DNA of 64,000 bases, taken from Neisseria subflava. Its GTDB lineage: Bacteria > Pseudomonadota > Gammaproteobacteria > Burkholderiales > Neisseriaceae. The DNA lies in the NCBI RefSeq assembly GCF_024205705.1, contig NZ_CP073115.1, positions 2,232,001 through 2,296,000 of the forward strand, written 5' to 3'. Numbering within the stretch: position 1 is the first letter of the stretch; every line of letters starts with the position of its first letter. The position numbers and the translations under genes were made by a program. Below the pieces are notes generated by a model. It ran no database searches. It saw nothing but the letters and a program-made list of their open reading frames with translations, and had not been told where the DNA came from. Of the stretch, positions 1-6,877 are shown one piece after another.

Positions 1-144
1 CATACAGCCGAGTACGCGGTTCATATATTCGATTCTTGCCATTTGGTATTTGAGGTTGAGGTAGGATTTTATACATTCCTTTAAATCAACATAGAAAAAA
101 AGAAAAACGATAGTGAAAACATATATTGATATTGCTGTCATCAT
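1..144 (-). CDS. Small membrane-anchored protein, partial (N-terminal part)
   Basis: An open frame on the minus strand runs from ATG codons at 144 and 141 off the left edge without a stop. A ribosome binding site (AGAAGGA) lies just upstream and fits the second ATG best. The first 17 or so residues (MMTAISIYVFTIVFLFFYVD) are hydrophobic and look like a membrane anchor. A charged and aromatic stretch follows. It lies 15 bases after virB11 in the same direction and is probably part of the secretion operon. I do not recognise the family. Confidence 0.55.
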   Translation of the reverse strand, partial: MMTAISIYVFTIVFLFFYVDLKECIKSYLNLKYQMARIEYMNRVLGCM

Positions 145-159
145 GAATCCTTCTGTCAA

Positions 160-1287
160 TCAGCTACGTCCTTGCATAGCATAGTATTTCTCGACCGGAT
201 CAAAATAGAGTTCGGTCATGTGGGTTTTCTCGAAATAGGCGACGACATCGATACTGGATTTGACGGAATTGAGGATATAGTTGTAATCCATCGTTCTGCC
301 GGTTGCCGACTCTTTCGCCAGTTGCGCGATGCGATAGTGGACGCTCCGTGCATCGTTGGCATGGACTGACATTAGGCCGCCCGGGTGTCCGGTGTTCAGG
401 AGTGAGATGTAATCCCAAGCCTCGTCGCCGCGCAGCTCGGTCAAGAATACGCGGTCGGGTTTTAAACGCATACAGGCGGCAATCAATATTTTTGCCGTGA
501 TGTGCCCCTTGTAGAATAGATGGGCGTGGTTGGGATGTTTGGGCAAGTCCAGTTCGTGTGTGTCTTCCAGTGTGATGATGCGGGTTTCCGGCGGAACAAG
601 GTCGGATAGGGCTTTGGTAAACGTCGTCTTACCGGAGCCGGTGCCGCCTACCATACATATGTTGAGTTTGTGTTTGATGGCTAAAGCGAAAAAGGCATTC
701 ATATTGCGGTTTGCCTTGTGTTCCAACATCTCATATTGCCAGGGCTGGAGCTGCACATCGTTCGGCAGCTTCATCTTGTCAGAAATATCCCGATAATATT
801 TGCTGTCCATCTCAATTTCGCCAAGATTGAGGTCGTCTGAAACCCCATAGGCAGATACGTCGTGGAAGCGATTAACGCGTTCCGTATTGATATAGTCGTC
901 CAACGAAAAGCGTGTCTGCGACGGTTTGCGGAAGGCATAGACGATGGTTTTGTCTTCGCAAGAAGGCGGTATCATGATGTGGCCGCGTTCGCCGTCAGGA
1001 AGAGTAACGGAGTGGATAGGTTGCTCCATACTGATGTGTTTGCTGTTATAGGTACATAACGCGGTAGCAAGCTGAGTCAAAATCGGCAGTGTCAGCCGGT
1101 CGTCTTCAATTCGTTCAAAACCGGCCGAGGTTTCCAAAAAGACTTCGCGTTCGCGGTTAATCAGTACTTCGGTTACGCCTTCCCGGTTGAGATAGTCGTC
1201 CAAACCTGTTTTAGCCATCAAGTTGCGGACAACCGCATCTGAATGGATAGATGCCTGCCCGTGAAAAGGTGTCGGGTTTTGTGTCAT
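160..1287 (-). CDS. virB11: Type IV secretion traffic ATPase VirB11
   Basis: 375-residue hexameric ATPase of the VirB11/PulE family. It sits at the cytoplasmic base of the secretion channel and switches it between pilus assembly and substrate transfer. Visible motifs are the Walker A loop GGTGSGKTT near residue 213, an acidic box TLEDTHEL, the Walker B-like stretch RVFLTELRGDEAWDY and the His box GHPGGLMSVHAND. Length is usual for the family. The ATG at 1287 has no clear Shine-Dalgarno sequence, and a terminator-like hairpin lies directly upstream (1313-1332), so expression may be lower than that of the upstream genes. It is the last recognised virB gene of the cluster. Confidence 0.95.
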   Translation of the reverse strand: MTQNPTPFHGQASIHSDAVVRNLMAKTGLDDYLNREGVTEVLINREREVFLETSAGFERIEDDRLTLPILTQLATALCTYNSKHISMEQPIHSVTLPDGERGHIMIPPSCEDKTIVYAFRKPSQTRFSLDDYINTERVNRFHDVSAYGVSDDLNLGEIEMDSKYYRDISDKMKLPNDVQLQPWQYEMLEHKANRNMNAFFALAIKHKLNICMVGGTGSGKTTFTKALSDLVPPETRIITLEDTHELDLPKHPNHAHLFYKGHITAKILIAACMRLKPDRVFLTELRGDEAWDYISLLNTGHPGGLMSVHANDARSVHYRIAQLAKESATGRTMDYNYILNSVKSSIDVVAYFEKTHMTELYFDPVEKYYAMQGRS

Positions 1288-1304
1288 TTGGAATTAGGCT
1301 TTCA

Positions 1305-1332
1305 TAAAAAAACCTGCCCCCGGAGGGGCAGG
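1305..1332 (-). terminator. Hairpin terminator between virB10 and virB11
   Basis: On the minus strand CCTGCCCC pairs with GGGGCAGG and is followed by a run of seven T (plus-strand A run 1306-1312). It comes after the virB10 stop and before virB11. A DNA uptake core GCCGTCTGAA adjoins it at 1332-1341, the only one I noticed in the secretion cluster. Confidence 0.7.
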
Positions 1333-1341
1333 CCGTCTGAA

Positions 1342-2660
1342 TCAGTATCCGTAAGGATTAACCAACTCATACACTTTGCTGAAATCAACATCCCGGGCAA
1401 CCATGATGTTAATCAGTGAGCCCTGATTAATCGTACCGGTTGGCGGAATATTGATACTGTTTTTCAAGGCTTCGGTTGCCATCTGTTGCGCGGCCTCGCT
1501 CGTATTTTCATACGAGATGTGATTATTATTGCCCGAAGTTCGATTTTGGCGATTACCAACAGCATCACCAATATCACCAATCAAGCTAATCATAATAGAA
1601 CCGCCGAAACGTTTCCAAAAATGGTATTTAACATAAGCAGCATGACCACTTTCACCCAAAGCCCCTGCACCTGGACTCGCTAGTGGCACTTTTACGCCAG
1701 TCGGCGTTTCCAGCTCATTCCATAACACGAAGACTCGTGCTTGTCCTTGCAACAAGGCGGAAGTTTGTTCACCGATGATTTTACTGCCACGTTCGATCAG
1801 AAGGGTTTGTCCATTAGCGGAATATACATCTTTCGATACGATACACCGGGTAAATCCAGGCTGGGTTGTTACGATCTTGGTATCCAATCCGCAAGGGATA
1901 TTCGTTCCTTTGGCCAGCAGATATGTCAAATCTCCACGTTGTTGTGCTTGGGCTGAAGCCGTTACAGTCGCATTCAGTCGCGAACCAAAACTGCCCCACC
2001 TCCCTGTGTAGCACCACCTCCATCCTCACCCCCAAAGAAACTTGGAGGGCTACCTGTATTCAGTTGTGCGCTACTTTCAGATGAAGTGCTGCCCAAGTCA
2101 GAGATACTACTATCGAACTTAACTAAAACATTACCACTCATTTTGCGGTCTTTAGGGGTTTGAGAAGGCATAGTTTCAGATGGTGTGGCTTGAACAGTGC
2201 TATCGTAGGGTACTTGCTCCACCGGTTGAACAGTGGGTTGAACTGCACCCGTTTGGACTTGTGAAGCCACTTCCGGTTGGGGCTCGGAAGCACCCTCATC
2301 CGGAACGGGATCTGAAGCGGCTTGCTGATCCATCAGAGCAATTTCCGCTTTATCCTGGTCAAAGTTTTTACTCCCAGTTACTTCAGGAGCAGACGCAATC
2401 TTTGGTTGAGAATCTTCCGTTTCTTCCCCGCCCGTCATCCCGATCAGTCCCGATACGATGACACCTACCGCAAGAATGCCTACTCCTGCTAAAGCGACCT
2501 TACGCATATTATTAGGTGTAGCAGTATTTAGATTCAGTGGTATGCCGGGTTCGATTTTATCGTTCTGAACAGATTGGGATAGGGCTTCAGGCTTTGTAAA
2601 ATCACCGTTTTCTACGGTATTAGGCTTAGTTTTTCGTTTGAATTTGTCGAAGAATTTCAT
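1342..2660 (-). pseudogene. virB10: VirB10 core-complex protein, frameshifted
   Basis: VirB10 spans inner and outer membranes and links ATP use to channel gating. The first frame (2660-1974) has a cytoplasmic N-terminus, one membrane segment near residues 52-74 and a Pro/Gln-rich periplasmic linker. The conserved C-terminal domain (GSRLNATVTASAQAQQRG, then TQPGFTRCIVSKDVYS) continues in another frame to 1342. The switch lies in a Gly-rich stretch at a C4 run (plus strand 1994-1997). One more C gives an uninterrupted protein. The ATG overlaps the virB9 stop by 4 bases and has a good AGAAGGA site. It may be a true lesion, a slippage switch or a sequencing error. Confidence 0.85.
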
Positions 2661-3505
2661 CTGCCTTCCTTCTCTCTACTAATACGGACAAAATCATGAT
2701 TGCCAGTGCCGGTTCGATTAAACGTGCCTTGTTCATCGAAGCTACGATTTTCCAAACCAAGCACAGATTTTCCGAGGCGCAAAACAAAATGTTTTGCAGT
2801 TTCATGGATTACCACGGTATCGCCCTCCACATGGCTGTTAAGCAACATTTCTGTACCGTCAGCCATAACTTTGTAAATCAGTGGCAGTTCTCGACCGTTA
2901 TCAAAGCTGAAATAAGTAAACCGGCCATTATCGTAGGCCGCTGTCGGTGCTAGTGCTTTATTGCCCTTACCCCAATAGTTGTAATTGTGCTGAACACTGG
3001 ATCGATACCTTGTTCCTTTAAGTTTTTCCAAAGCCTTGGCCTGTTTCTGAGCTTCGGCACGCGCTTTATATGCCAAAGTGTCAGGATAGATGAACCTCAA
3101 TACATAAGTAGGCTTCTGGACATATTTGCCGTTTTTCTTGCCGGTCAGCGACAAATCGAAGGCATATGTTCGTTTTTTATTGGTGGTTATCAACATGTTC
3201 GTGGCAGGAGAGGAAGCAACCGGCTTCATGTAGATATTGTTACCTTTTGCCGCCAAGTTCCAGGCTTTTGCATCTCCCATGCCCAAGCCACTTGTAGGGT
3301 CGCCAGTCAGCAATTCACCATCTTCAAGTTGGATTAAAACAGCTTCTCCAATACGAGCATGAACATGAATAACATCATCGGGATTGTACACAACGGTTTG
3401 GATGCGGCCGTCTTTAGCCGACCCTTTGGGAACAGATACCGCTCCGGATACAGCAGGTAAAAGCCCCATCAGCAGTAATGCTGTCAGTTTCATTTTTACA
3501 TTCAT
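2657..3505 (-). CDS. virB9: Type IV secretion outer-membrane core protein VirB9
   Basis: 282 residues with an N-terminal signal peptide (hydrophobic LTALLLMGLLPAVSGA, likely cleavage near residue 22). VirB9 is periplasmic and pairs with lipoprotein VirB7 and with VirB10 to form the outer-membrane core complex. Typical VirB9/CagX features are the N-terminal beta domain (DDVIHVHARIGEAVLIQLEDGE) and the C-terminal stretch (YKVMADGTEMLLNSHVEGD, then VLRLGKSVLGLENRSFDEQG). AAAGGG lies 6 bases before the ATG. It follows virB8 after a 15-base gap and overlaps virB10. Confidence 0.95.
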   Translation of the reverse strand: MNVKMKLTALLLMGLLPAVSGAVSVPKGSAKDGRIQTVVYNPDDVIHVHARIGEAVLIQLEDGELLTGDPTSGLGMGDAKAWNLAAKGNNIYMKPVASSPATNMLITTNKKRTYAFDLSLTGKKNGKYVQKPTYVLRFIYPDTLAYKARAEAQKQAKALEKLKGTRYRSSVQHNYNYWGKGNKALAPTAAYDNGRFTYFSFDNGRELPLIYKVMADGTEMLLNSHVEGDTVVIHETAKHFVLRLGKSVLGLENRSFDEQGTFNRTGTGNHDFVRISREKEGR

Positions 3506-3520
3506 CGTTAACCCTTTCTG

Positions 3521-4225
3521 TTATGGCGCAGTTTCCGGATCGACGCGATAACTTTTGACAATAAAGCCCAATGGATTGATACGGCGGGCTTCCTCACTCA
3601 TAGGCTGGTTCGCATATTCGTAGCCGATAGTTGCGATCATGTTTTGAACAGGAATTTCCTGATTTAAATCTCCCGAAATCGGTACCATACGTTTTTCAAA
3701 ACGGACTTGCGCTGTACTACCAATAAAAGTCACGGCTTTCACTTTGGCGACTACCTTGTATTGGTTTTTTAATACCTTATGCGGAGCTTGCGGATTGTCG
3801 TTATAGATTTTTGAAAATGCTGCCTGAATCTCAGGGGAACTCATCAACATAACTGCATCGTAGTTATCCTGAATTGTTACCCAGTCATAGCTTTCACGAA
3901 GTTGGACGTAACGTGTCAACCAGTGTTTATCCATAACTTCGCCGTAGGATTGTTCCTGATTTTTCATCATCGTTACGATTTCCGTTTGCCCGGTGTTGTT
4001 ATCGACCTTGATTACATAAGGCCGTGTCTCTTTTAAAGGTGTCAGACCTGCTACTGCTCCAACTGCCAAGCCTGTAATCAAGAGACACGCACCACTGATG
4101 CGCCATGCAATTCTTGCTGATTTATGCACACGCACAATTTCTGCGCTTTCAAAACCTTTTGCAGCATTAATAAACTCAATAGCCATTTTGTTATTGCTGG
4201 CTTTTTGTGAATTGTCAGGCATCAT
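3521..4225 (-). CDS. virB8: Type IV secretion inner-membrane assembly factor VirB8
   Basis: 234 residues: short cytoplasmic tail, one membrane segment (ARIAWRISGACLLITGLAVG, about residues 37-60) and a periplasmic NTF2-like domain. Family landmarks include the conserved start of the periplasmic domain (ETRPYVIKVDNNTGQTE) and the YVQLRESYDW region. VirB8 nucleates assembly of the channel. Its ATG follows the virB7 stop codon directly (TAAATG), so the two are probably translationally coupled. The Shine-Dalgarno sequence AGAGGA is inside the end of virB7. Confidence 0.95.
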   Translation of the reverse strand: MMPDNSQKASNNKMAIEFINAAKGFESAEIVRVHKSARIAWRISGACLLITGLAVGAVAGLTPLKETRPYVIKVDNNTGQTEIVTMMKNQEQSYGEVMDKHWLTRYVQLRESYDWVTIQDNYDAVMLMSSPEIQAAFSKIYNDNPQAPHKVLKNQYKVVAKVKAVTFIGSTAQVRFEKRMVPISGDLNQEIPVQNMIATIGYEYANQPMSEEARRINPLGFIVKSYRVDPETAP

Positions 4226-4345
4226 TTATCCTCTTGCTTGAATAGTTGAATTAATCGGAAAAGGCGTACCGTGAGGTTGAGGGGGCTTTTTTCCGGAACA
4301 TGCACAAAGTGCGATAGAAAGGGAGAGAAGAAGGATAGTTTTCAC
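4226..4345 (-). CDS. virB7: Small lipoprotein VirB7
   Basis: 39-residue ORF starting with GTG at 4345, preceded by AAGGA at a spacing of 6. It encodes a short hydrophobic signal ending in the lipobox LCAC (VKTILLLSLSIALCAC), then a short polar Pro-rich tail (SGKKPPQPHGTPF). Size, lipobox and position directly before virB8 are those of VirB7, the outer-membrane lipoprotein that stabilises VirB9. The stop codon touches the virB8 start. It is easy to miss because of its size and GTG start. Confidence 0.85.
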   Translation of the reverse strand: MKTILLLSLSIALCACSGKKPPQPHGTPFPINSTIQARG

Positions 4346-4379
4346 GGGAATTTCCTTGATTTATGAATCGATAAGCCCA

Positions 4380-4405
4380 AAAAAAACACCCCGATTGGGG
4401 TGTTC
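4380..4405 (-). terminator. Hairpin terminator after the 164-aa lipoprotein gene
   Basis: On the minus strand AACACCCC pairs with GGGGTGTT around the loop AATC, followed by a run of eight T. It stands between the lipoprotein gene and virB7. Genes downstream must therefore be read through or have their own promoter. Confidence 0.75.
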
Positions 4406-4417
4406 TGCTTAAGTAGA

Positions 4418-4912
4418 TTAATAGGTTGTTGCGTGATATTGCGTTTTTTGAATATTGAAACGATTATCATCGGTTAGAGAAAGAGTTGTACGAAAGTTGT
4501 CAATTTTGACTTTCTCTTTAGGAGGTATGTGGATGTCGGTTGATACTGCCGACACATAGTATCCCTGTTTGTCATAAATAGGAACGGACACATTAACCAC
4601 AATCAGACGATTGGTTTTGTTTAGAGCCTCACCAGTAAAGGTTATATCTGCCTGTGGAATCGCCCCCTTATAACTGCCAACTCTTTGGACAACAAGCATT
4701 TTCAAGTTTTTTAATTCGTATTGAGCTGTCGATTTACTGCCTAAAGACAAAGTGTCTTTAGCTTGCCCTGCTCCCGAACCGGCCATACCTGAATTAATGC
4801 CCGCCAAAGTACCGTTGATGGCGCTGAGGCCGTCAGTCAGTTCAGCACAGGCACTCAAGCCCAAACTCAGGGCTGTTATAGCAGCAAATTTAGTAATCTT
4901 GCGATAATCCAT
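4418..4912 (-). CDS. Lipoprotein of unknown function in the virB cluster
   Basis: 164 residues. The signal peptide ends in lipobox LSAC (cysteine near residue 22). A Gly/Ser-rich linker follows (INGTLAGINSGMAGSGAGQA), then a region with alternating hydrophobic residues that suggests a beta-sandwich (RLIVVNVSVPIYDKQGYYV). It is probably anchored in the outer membrane. It is not one of the canonical VirB proteins. Its place between virB6 and virB7 is where some conjugation systems carry entry-exclusion or accessory lipoproteins, but that role is only a guess. AAGGG precedes the ATG, and the stop is followed by a terminator. Confidence 0.8.
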   Translation of the reverse strand: MDYRKITKFAAITALSLGLSACAELTDGLSAINGTLAGINSGMAGSGAGQAKDTLSLGSKSTAQYELKNLKMLVVQRVGSYKGAIPQADITFTGEALNKTNRLIVVNVSVPIYDKQGYYVSAVSTDIHIPPKEKVKIDNFRTTLSLTDDNRFNIQKTQYHATTY

Positions 4913-4930
4913 ATTTAAACCCTTAGAGTA

Positions 4931-5128
4931 TTAATCATCAAAACGAACCGGTACTGGTCGGTCAAGCAGTTTAAAAAATAATCCAAAAATCGATAAACCG
5001 ATACATAGCCCGGCTAATCTAGCCAAAGAACTTTCCATCAAGTTGCCGAACATACCGATAAACATCAATGTGCCCACAGAAAGCAACAACATCCACCAAA
5101 GCATTTTAGTTACGAAAGTCATGATCAT
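4931..5128 (-). CDS. Small double-membrane-span protein of unknown function
   Basis: 65 residues from the first ATG. A strong AGGAG site fits the second ATG (5122, MTFVTKML) better. Two hydrophobic stretches (MLWWMLLLSVGTLMFIGMFG and LAGLCIGLSIFGLFFKLL) suggest a helical hairpin in the inner membrane, with a basic and acidic tail (DRPVPVRFDD). It lies between virB6 and the lipoprotein gene on the same strand. I do not recognise it. It could be a virB6-associated accessory or an exclusion protein. Confidence 0.65.
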   Translation of the reverse strand: MIMTFVTKMLWWMLLLSVGTLMFIGMFGNLMESSLARLAGLCIGLSIFGLFFKLLDRPVPVRFDD

Positions 5129-5145
5129 ATTCTCCTAAAATTGGA

Positions 5146-6060
5146 TTATTTCGGTTTGACTTTCCCGCCACCGGGAAGTTTCACACCTTTTGCCCATCTT
5201 GCCACAGACATAACGGTTCGACTGAAACCGTTTACAGATGCCCCACCCGTTAAAGCGGAAGAAATCGATGGAATACTCCAGGCAACCAAAATAAAAATTG
5301 TTGTTGATAGGAAAAAGAGCGGAATCAAGCCGACTACCTGAGCAACTGATCCGATCTCTCCAACTACTGCTCTTTCTAATTGGTTCTTGAAAAAATCATT
5401 CTACAATGCACCTAGAATAACGTAAAACACTACTGTAACTGAGTAATTAAGGATTTGTCCTATCCAATTCATGCCCCACTGCCGTGTTGCAGGAAACAAC
5501 ATTGAACCTATAAACATAGGTCCAATGACAATTACCATCGCCAATGATAGTTTGGCAATTAGGTAATAAGCAAATGTAATGAGAAAGAACAAATAAGCCA
5601 ATATAACAGCAACCGTACCACCAATATAAAGCATCAGCTTATCTGATACTTGTAGCATATCCAAAGAAGCGGCATACGCAAAAATATTCTCCATCATCTT
5701 TAAGATATTATTGCTTTGGGTATCCAACGCGCTTGCAGTATAGGTTGAAGTCCCCAACAATCCACTCAGATTTTCGGGCAACATCCACATGATATTGGCG
5801 AGTTTCTGATACTGACTGGAATTGAACGCAAAAGCGATAATCAGCAACCAGCCGATCATGCGCTTACCCAAATCCACGACATTTTCATCAAACCCCCGTT
5901 TGTAATAGTCAAACGCGACCAACAGGATATAAATCCCAAAGCCGATTTGAAAAACCGGAGCAATACCGCTGATCATGTTGTTTGACTTTTGGAACAGATT
6001 AGTTCCCATACCGTTTAGTAGAAAGTTGGCGAGTTCGGAAAAATAAGAAGTTGTTTCCAT
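5146..6060 (-). pseudogene. virB6: VirB6 polytopic channel protein, interrupted by an in-frame TAG
   Basis: VirB6 is the multi-span inner-membrane component that passes substrate through the type IV channel. The frame 6060-5404 encodes about five membrane segments (for example FGIYILLVAFDYYKRGFDE and YLFFLITFAYYLIAKLSL). A TAG codon at 5403-5401 follows VVFYVILGAL. The same frame continues without a shift (NDFFKNQLERAVVGEIGS, then a further membrane segment LFFLSTTIFILVAWS) to a TAA at 5146. With the TAG read as an amino acid, the protein is 304 residues, a usual VirB6 length. This is a substitution, not an indel. AGGG precedes the ATG. Confidence 0.85.
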
Positions 6061-6081
6061 AATTTGCCCTATTTTATTTAG

Positions 6082-6112
6082 TGCTGCATTCGCTTACTCC
6101 CGAATGCAGCAC
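6082..6112 (-). terminator. Intergenic hairpin between virB5 and virB6
   Basis: A perfect 12-bp inverted repeat (GTGCTGCATTCG paired with CGAATGCAGCAC, 7-base loop). Only a weak T-rich tail follows on the minus strand. It may be an attenuator or an RNA processing or stability hairpin rather than a full terminator. Confidence 0.55.
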
Positions 6113-6122
6113 GATAAAGCTA

Positions 6123-6794
6123 CTACTGATTGCAGACCGCATAGTTGTGATCACGGATATGACGTGCCATACATTCTTCACGGGAAGCATACTGGCGCTG
6201 TTCGATTTCTTGTTGTCGTTTATACAACCGATCGAGCATATCCAGCTTAGTTTGATTGTTGGCGATTTTTGCCTGTTCTACAGAAATACGGTTTTGCAGG
6301 TCAGTAGCGGCTTTGATGTCTTGTGTATTGTTGACTTCGTCCATCAAGCGCGACAGAGATTTAAGTTGTGTCTCCATCGAGTTAAAAACTTTTTCCATCT
6401 CCTTCATGTTATGCACAGCCATTCGTTGCGCCGTTTCAGGGTTATAAGCCTTACTATTAATTACAGACTTATAGTCGATATTTTTTGCGCCTTTATAAAT
6501 CTCGCTCCACTCGGACGGAATTTGGTCTTTGAGCGTATCCTTCAAAAGATTGCCCATATTGCGCGAACCTGTCATCGCTTTAAACTGTTTAACCTGTTGT
6601 TCGTACTGCTGTTTCATTTGTGCGAGTTGCTTGGCCATCTCCATCATCTGCTGAAAGAAGTTTTGGGCGCGTTGAGCAGCTGCTGCACCATCAACTACCG
6701 GAATACCGCTAGCTGTAACTGCCAAAGGCATAGCTGCGAAACTCGTAACAAGAAGAGCCATTGCGGATAATTTCTTCAGATTCATTTTCATCAT
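6123..6794 (-). CDS. virB5: Minor pilin / adhesin-like protein VirB5
   Basis: 223 residues from the ATG at 6794, chosen because AAGGA lies just upstream and a signal peptide follows at once (LSAMALLVTSFAAMPLAVTASG). The frame is open to 6851 but that part reads through the upstream terminator. The mature protein is helical and rich in Gln, Met and Lys (QQMMEMAKQLAQMKQQYEQQ), as in VirB5 proteins that cap the pilus and help contact recipients. Three cysteines lie near the C-terminus. It is followed by a hairpin and virB6. Confidence 0.85.
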   Translation of the reverse strand: MMKMNLKKLSAMALLVTSFAAMPLAVTASGIPVVDGAAAAQRAQNFFQQMMEMAKQLAQMKQQYEQQVKQFKAMTGSRNMGNLLKDTLKDQIPSEWSEIYKGAKNIDYKSVINSKAYNPETAQRMAVHNMKEMEKVFNSMETQLKSLSRLMDEVNNTQDIKAATDLQNRISVEQAKIANNQTKLDMLDRLYKRQQEIEQRQYASREECMARHIRDHNYAVCNQ

Positions 6795-6826
6795 AAGTTC
6801 CTTGTTGAAAGCCGCATCAAGCGGCG

Positions 6827-6856
6827 AAAAAAAAGGCTGTTTGAAATTCAAACAGC
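6827..6856 (-). terminator. Hairpin terminator between virB4 and virB5
   Basis: On the minus strand AAGGCTGTTTGAA pairs with TTCAAACAGCCTT and runs straight into a stretch of T (plus-strand A run 6826-6833). It lies after the virB4 stop and upstream of the virB5 Shine-Dalgarno sequence. Confidence 0.75.
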
Positions 6857-6877
6857 CTTCGTTAAATTAAAAGAATA

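Noticed and set aside
4418..4912. The 164-aa lipoprotein as VirB7
   Set aside because: It is much longer than VirB7, and a typical 39-residue VirB7 lies directly before virB8.
5401..5403. Frameshift in virB6
   Set aside because: The codons on both sides of the TAG are in the same frame (75 bases between 5403 and the downstream ATG at 5328), so it is a nonsense codon and not an indel.
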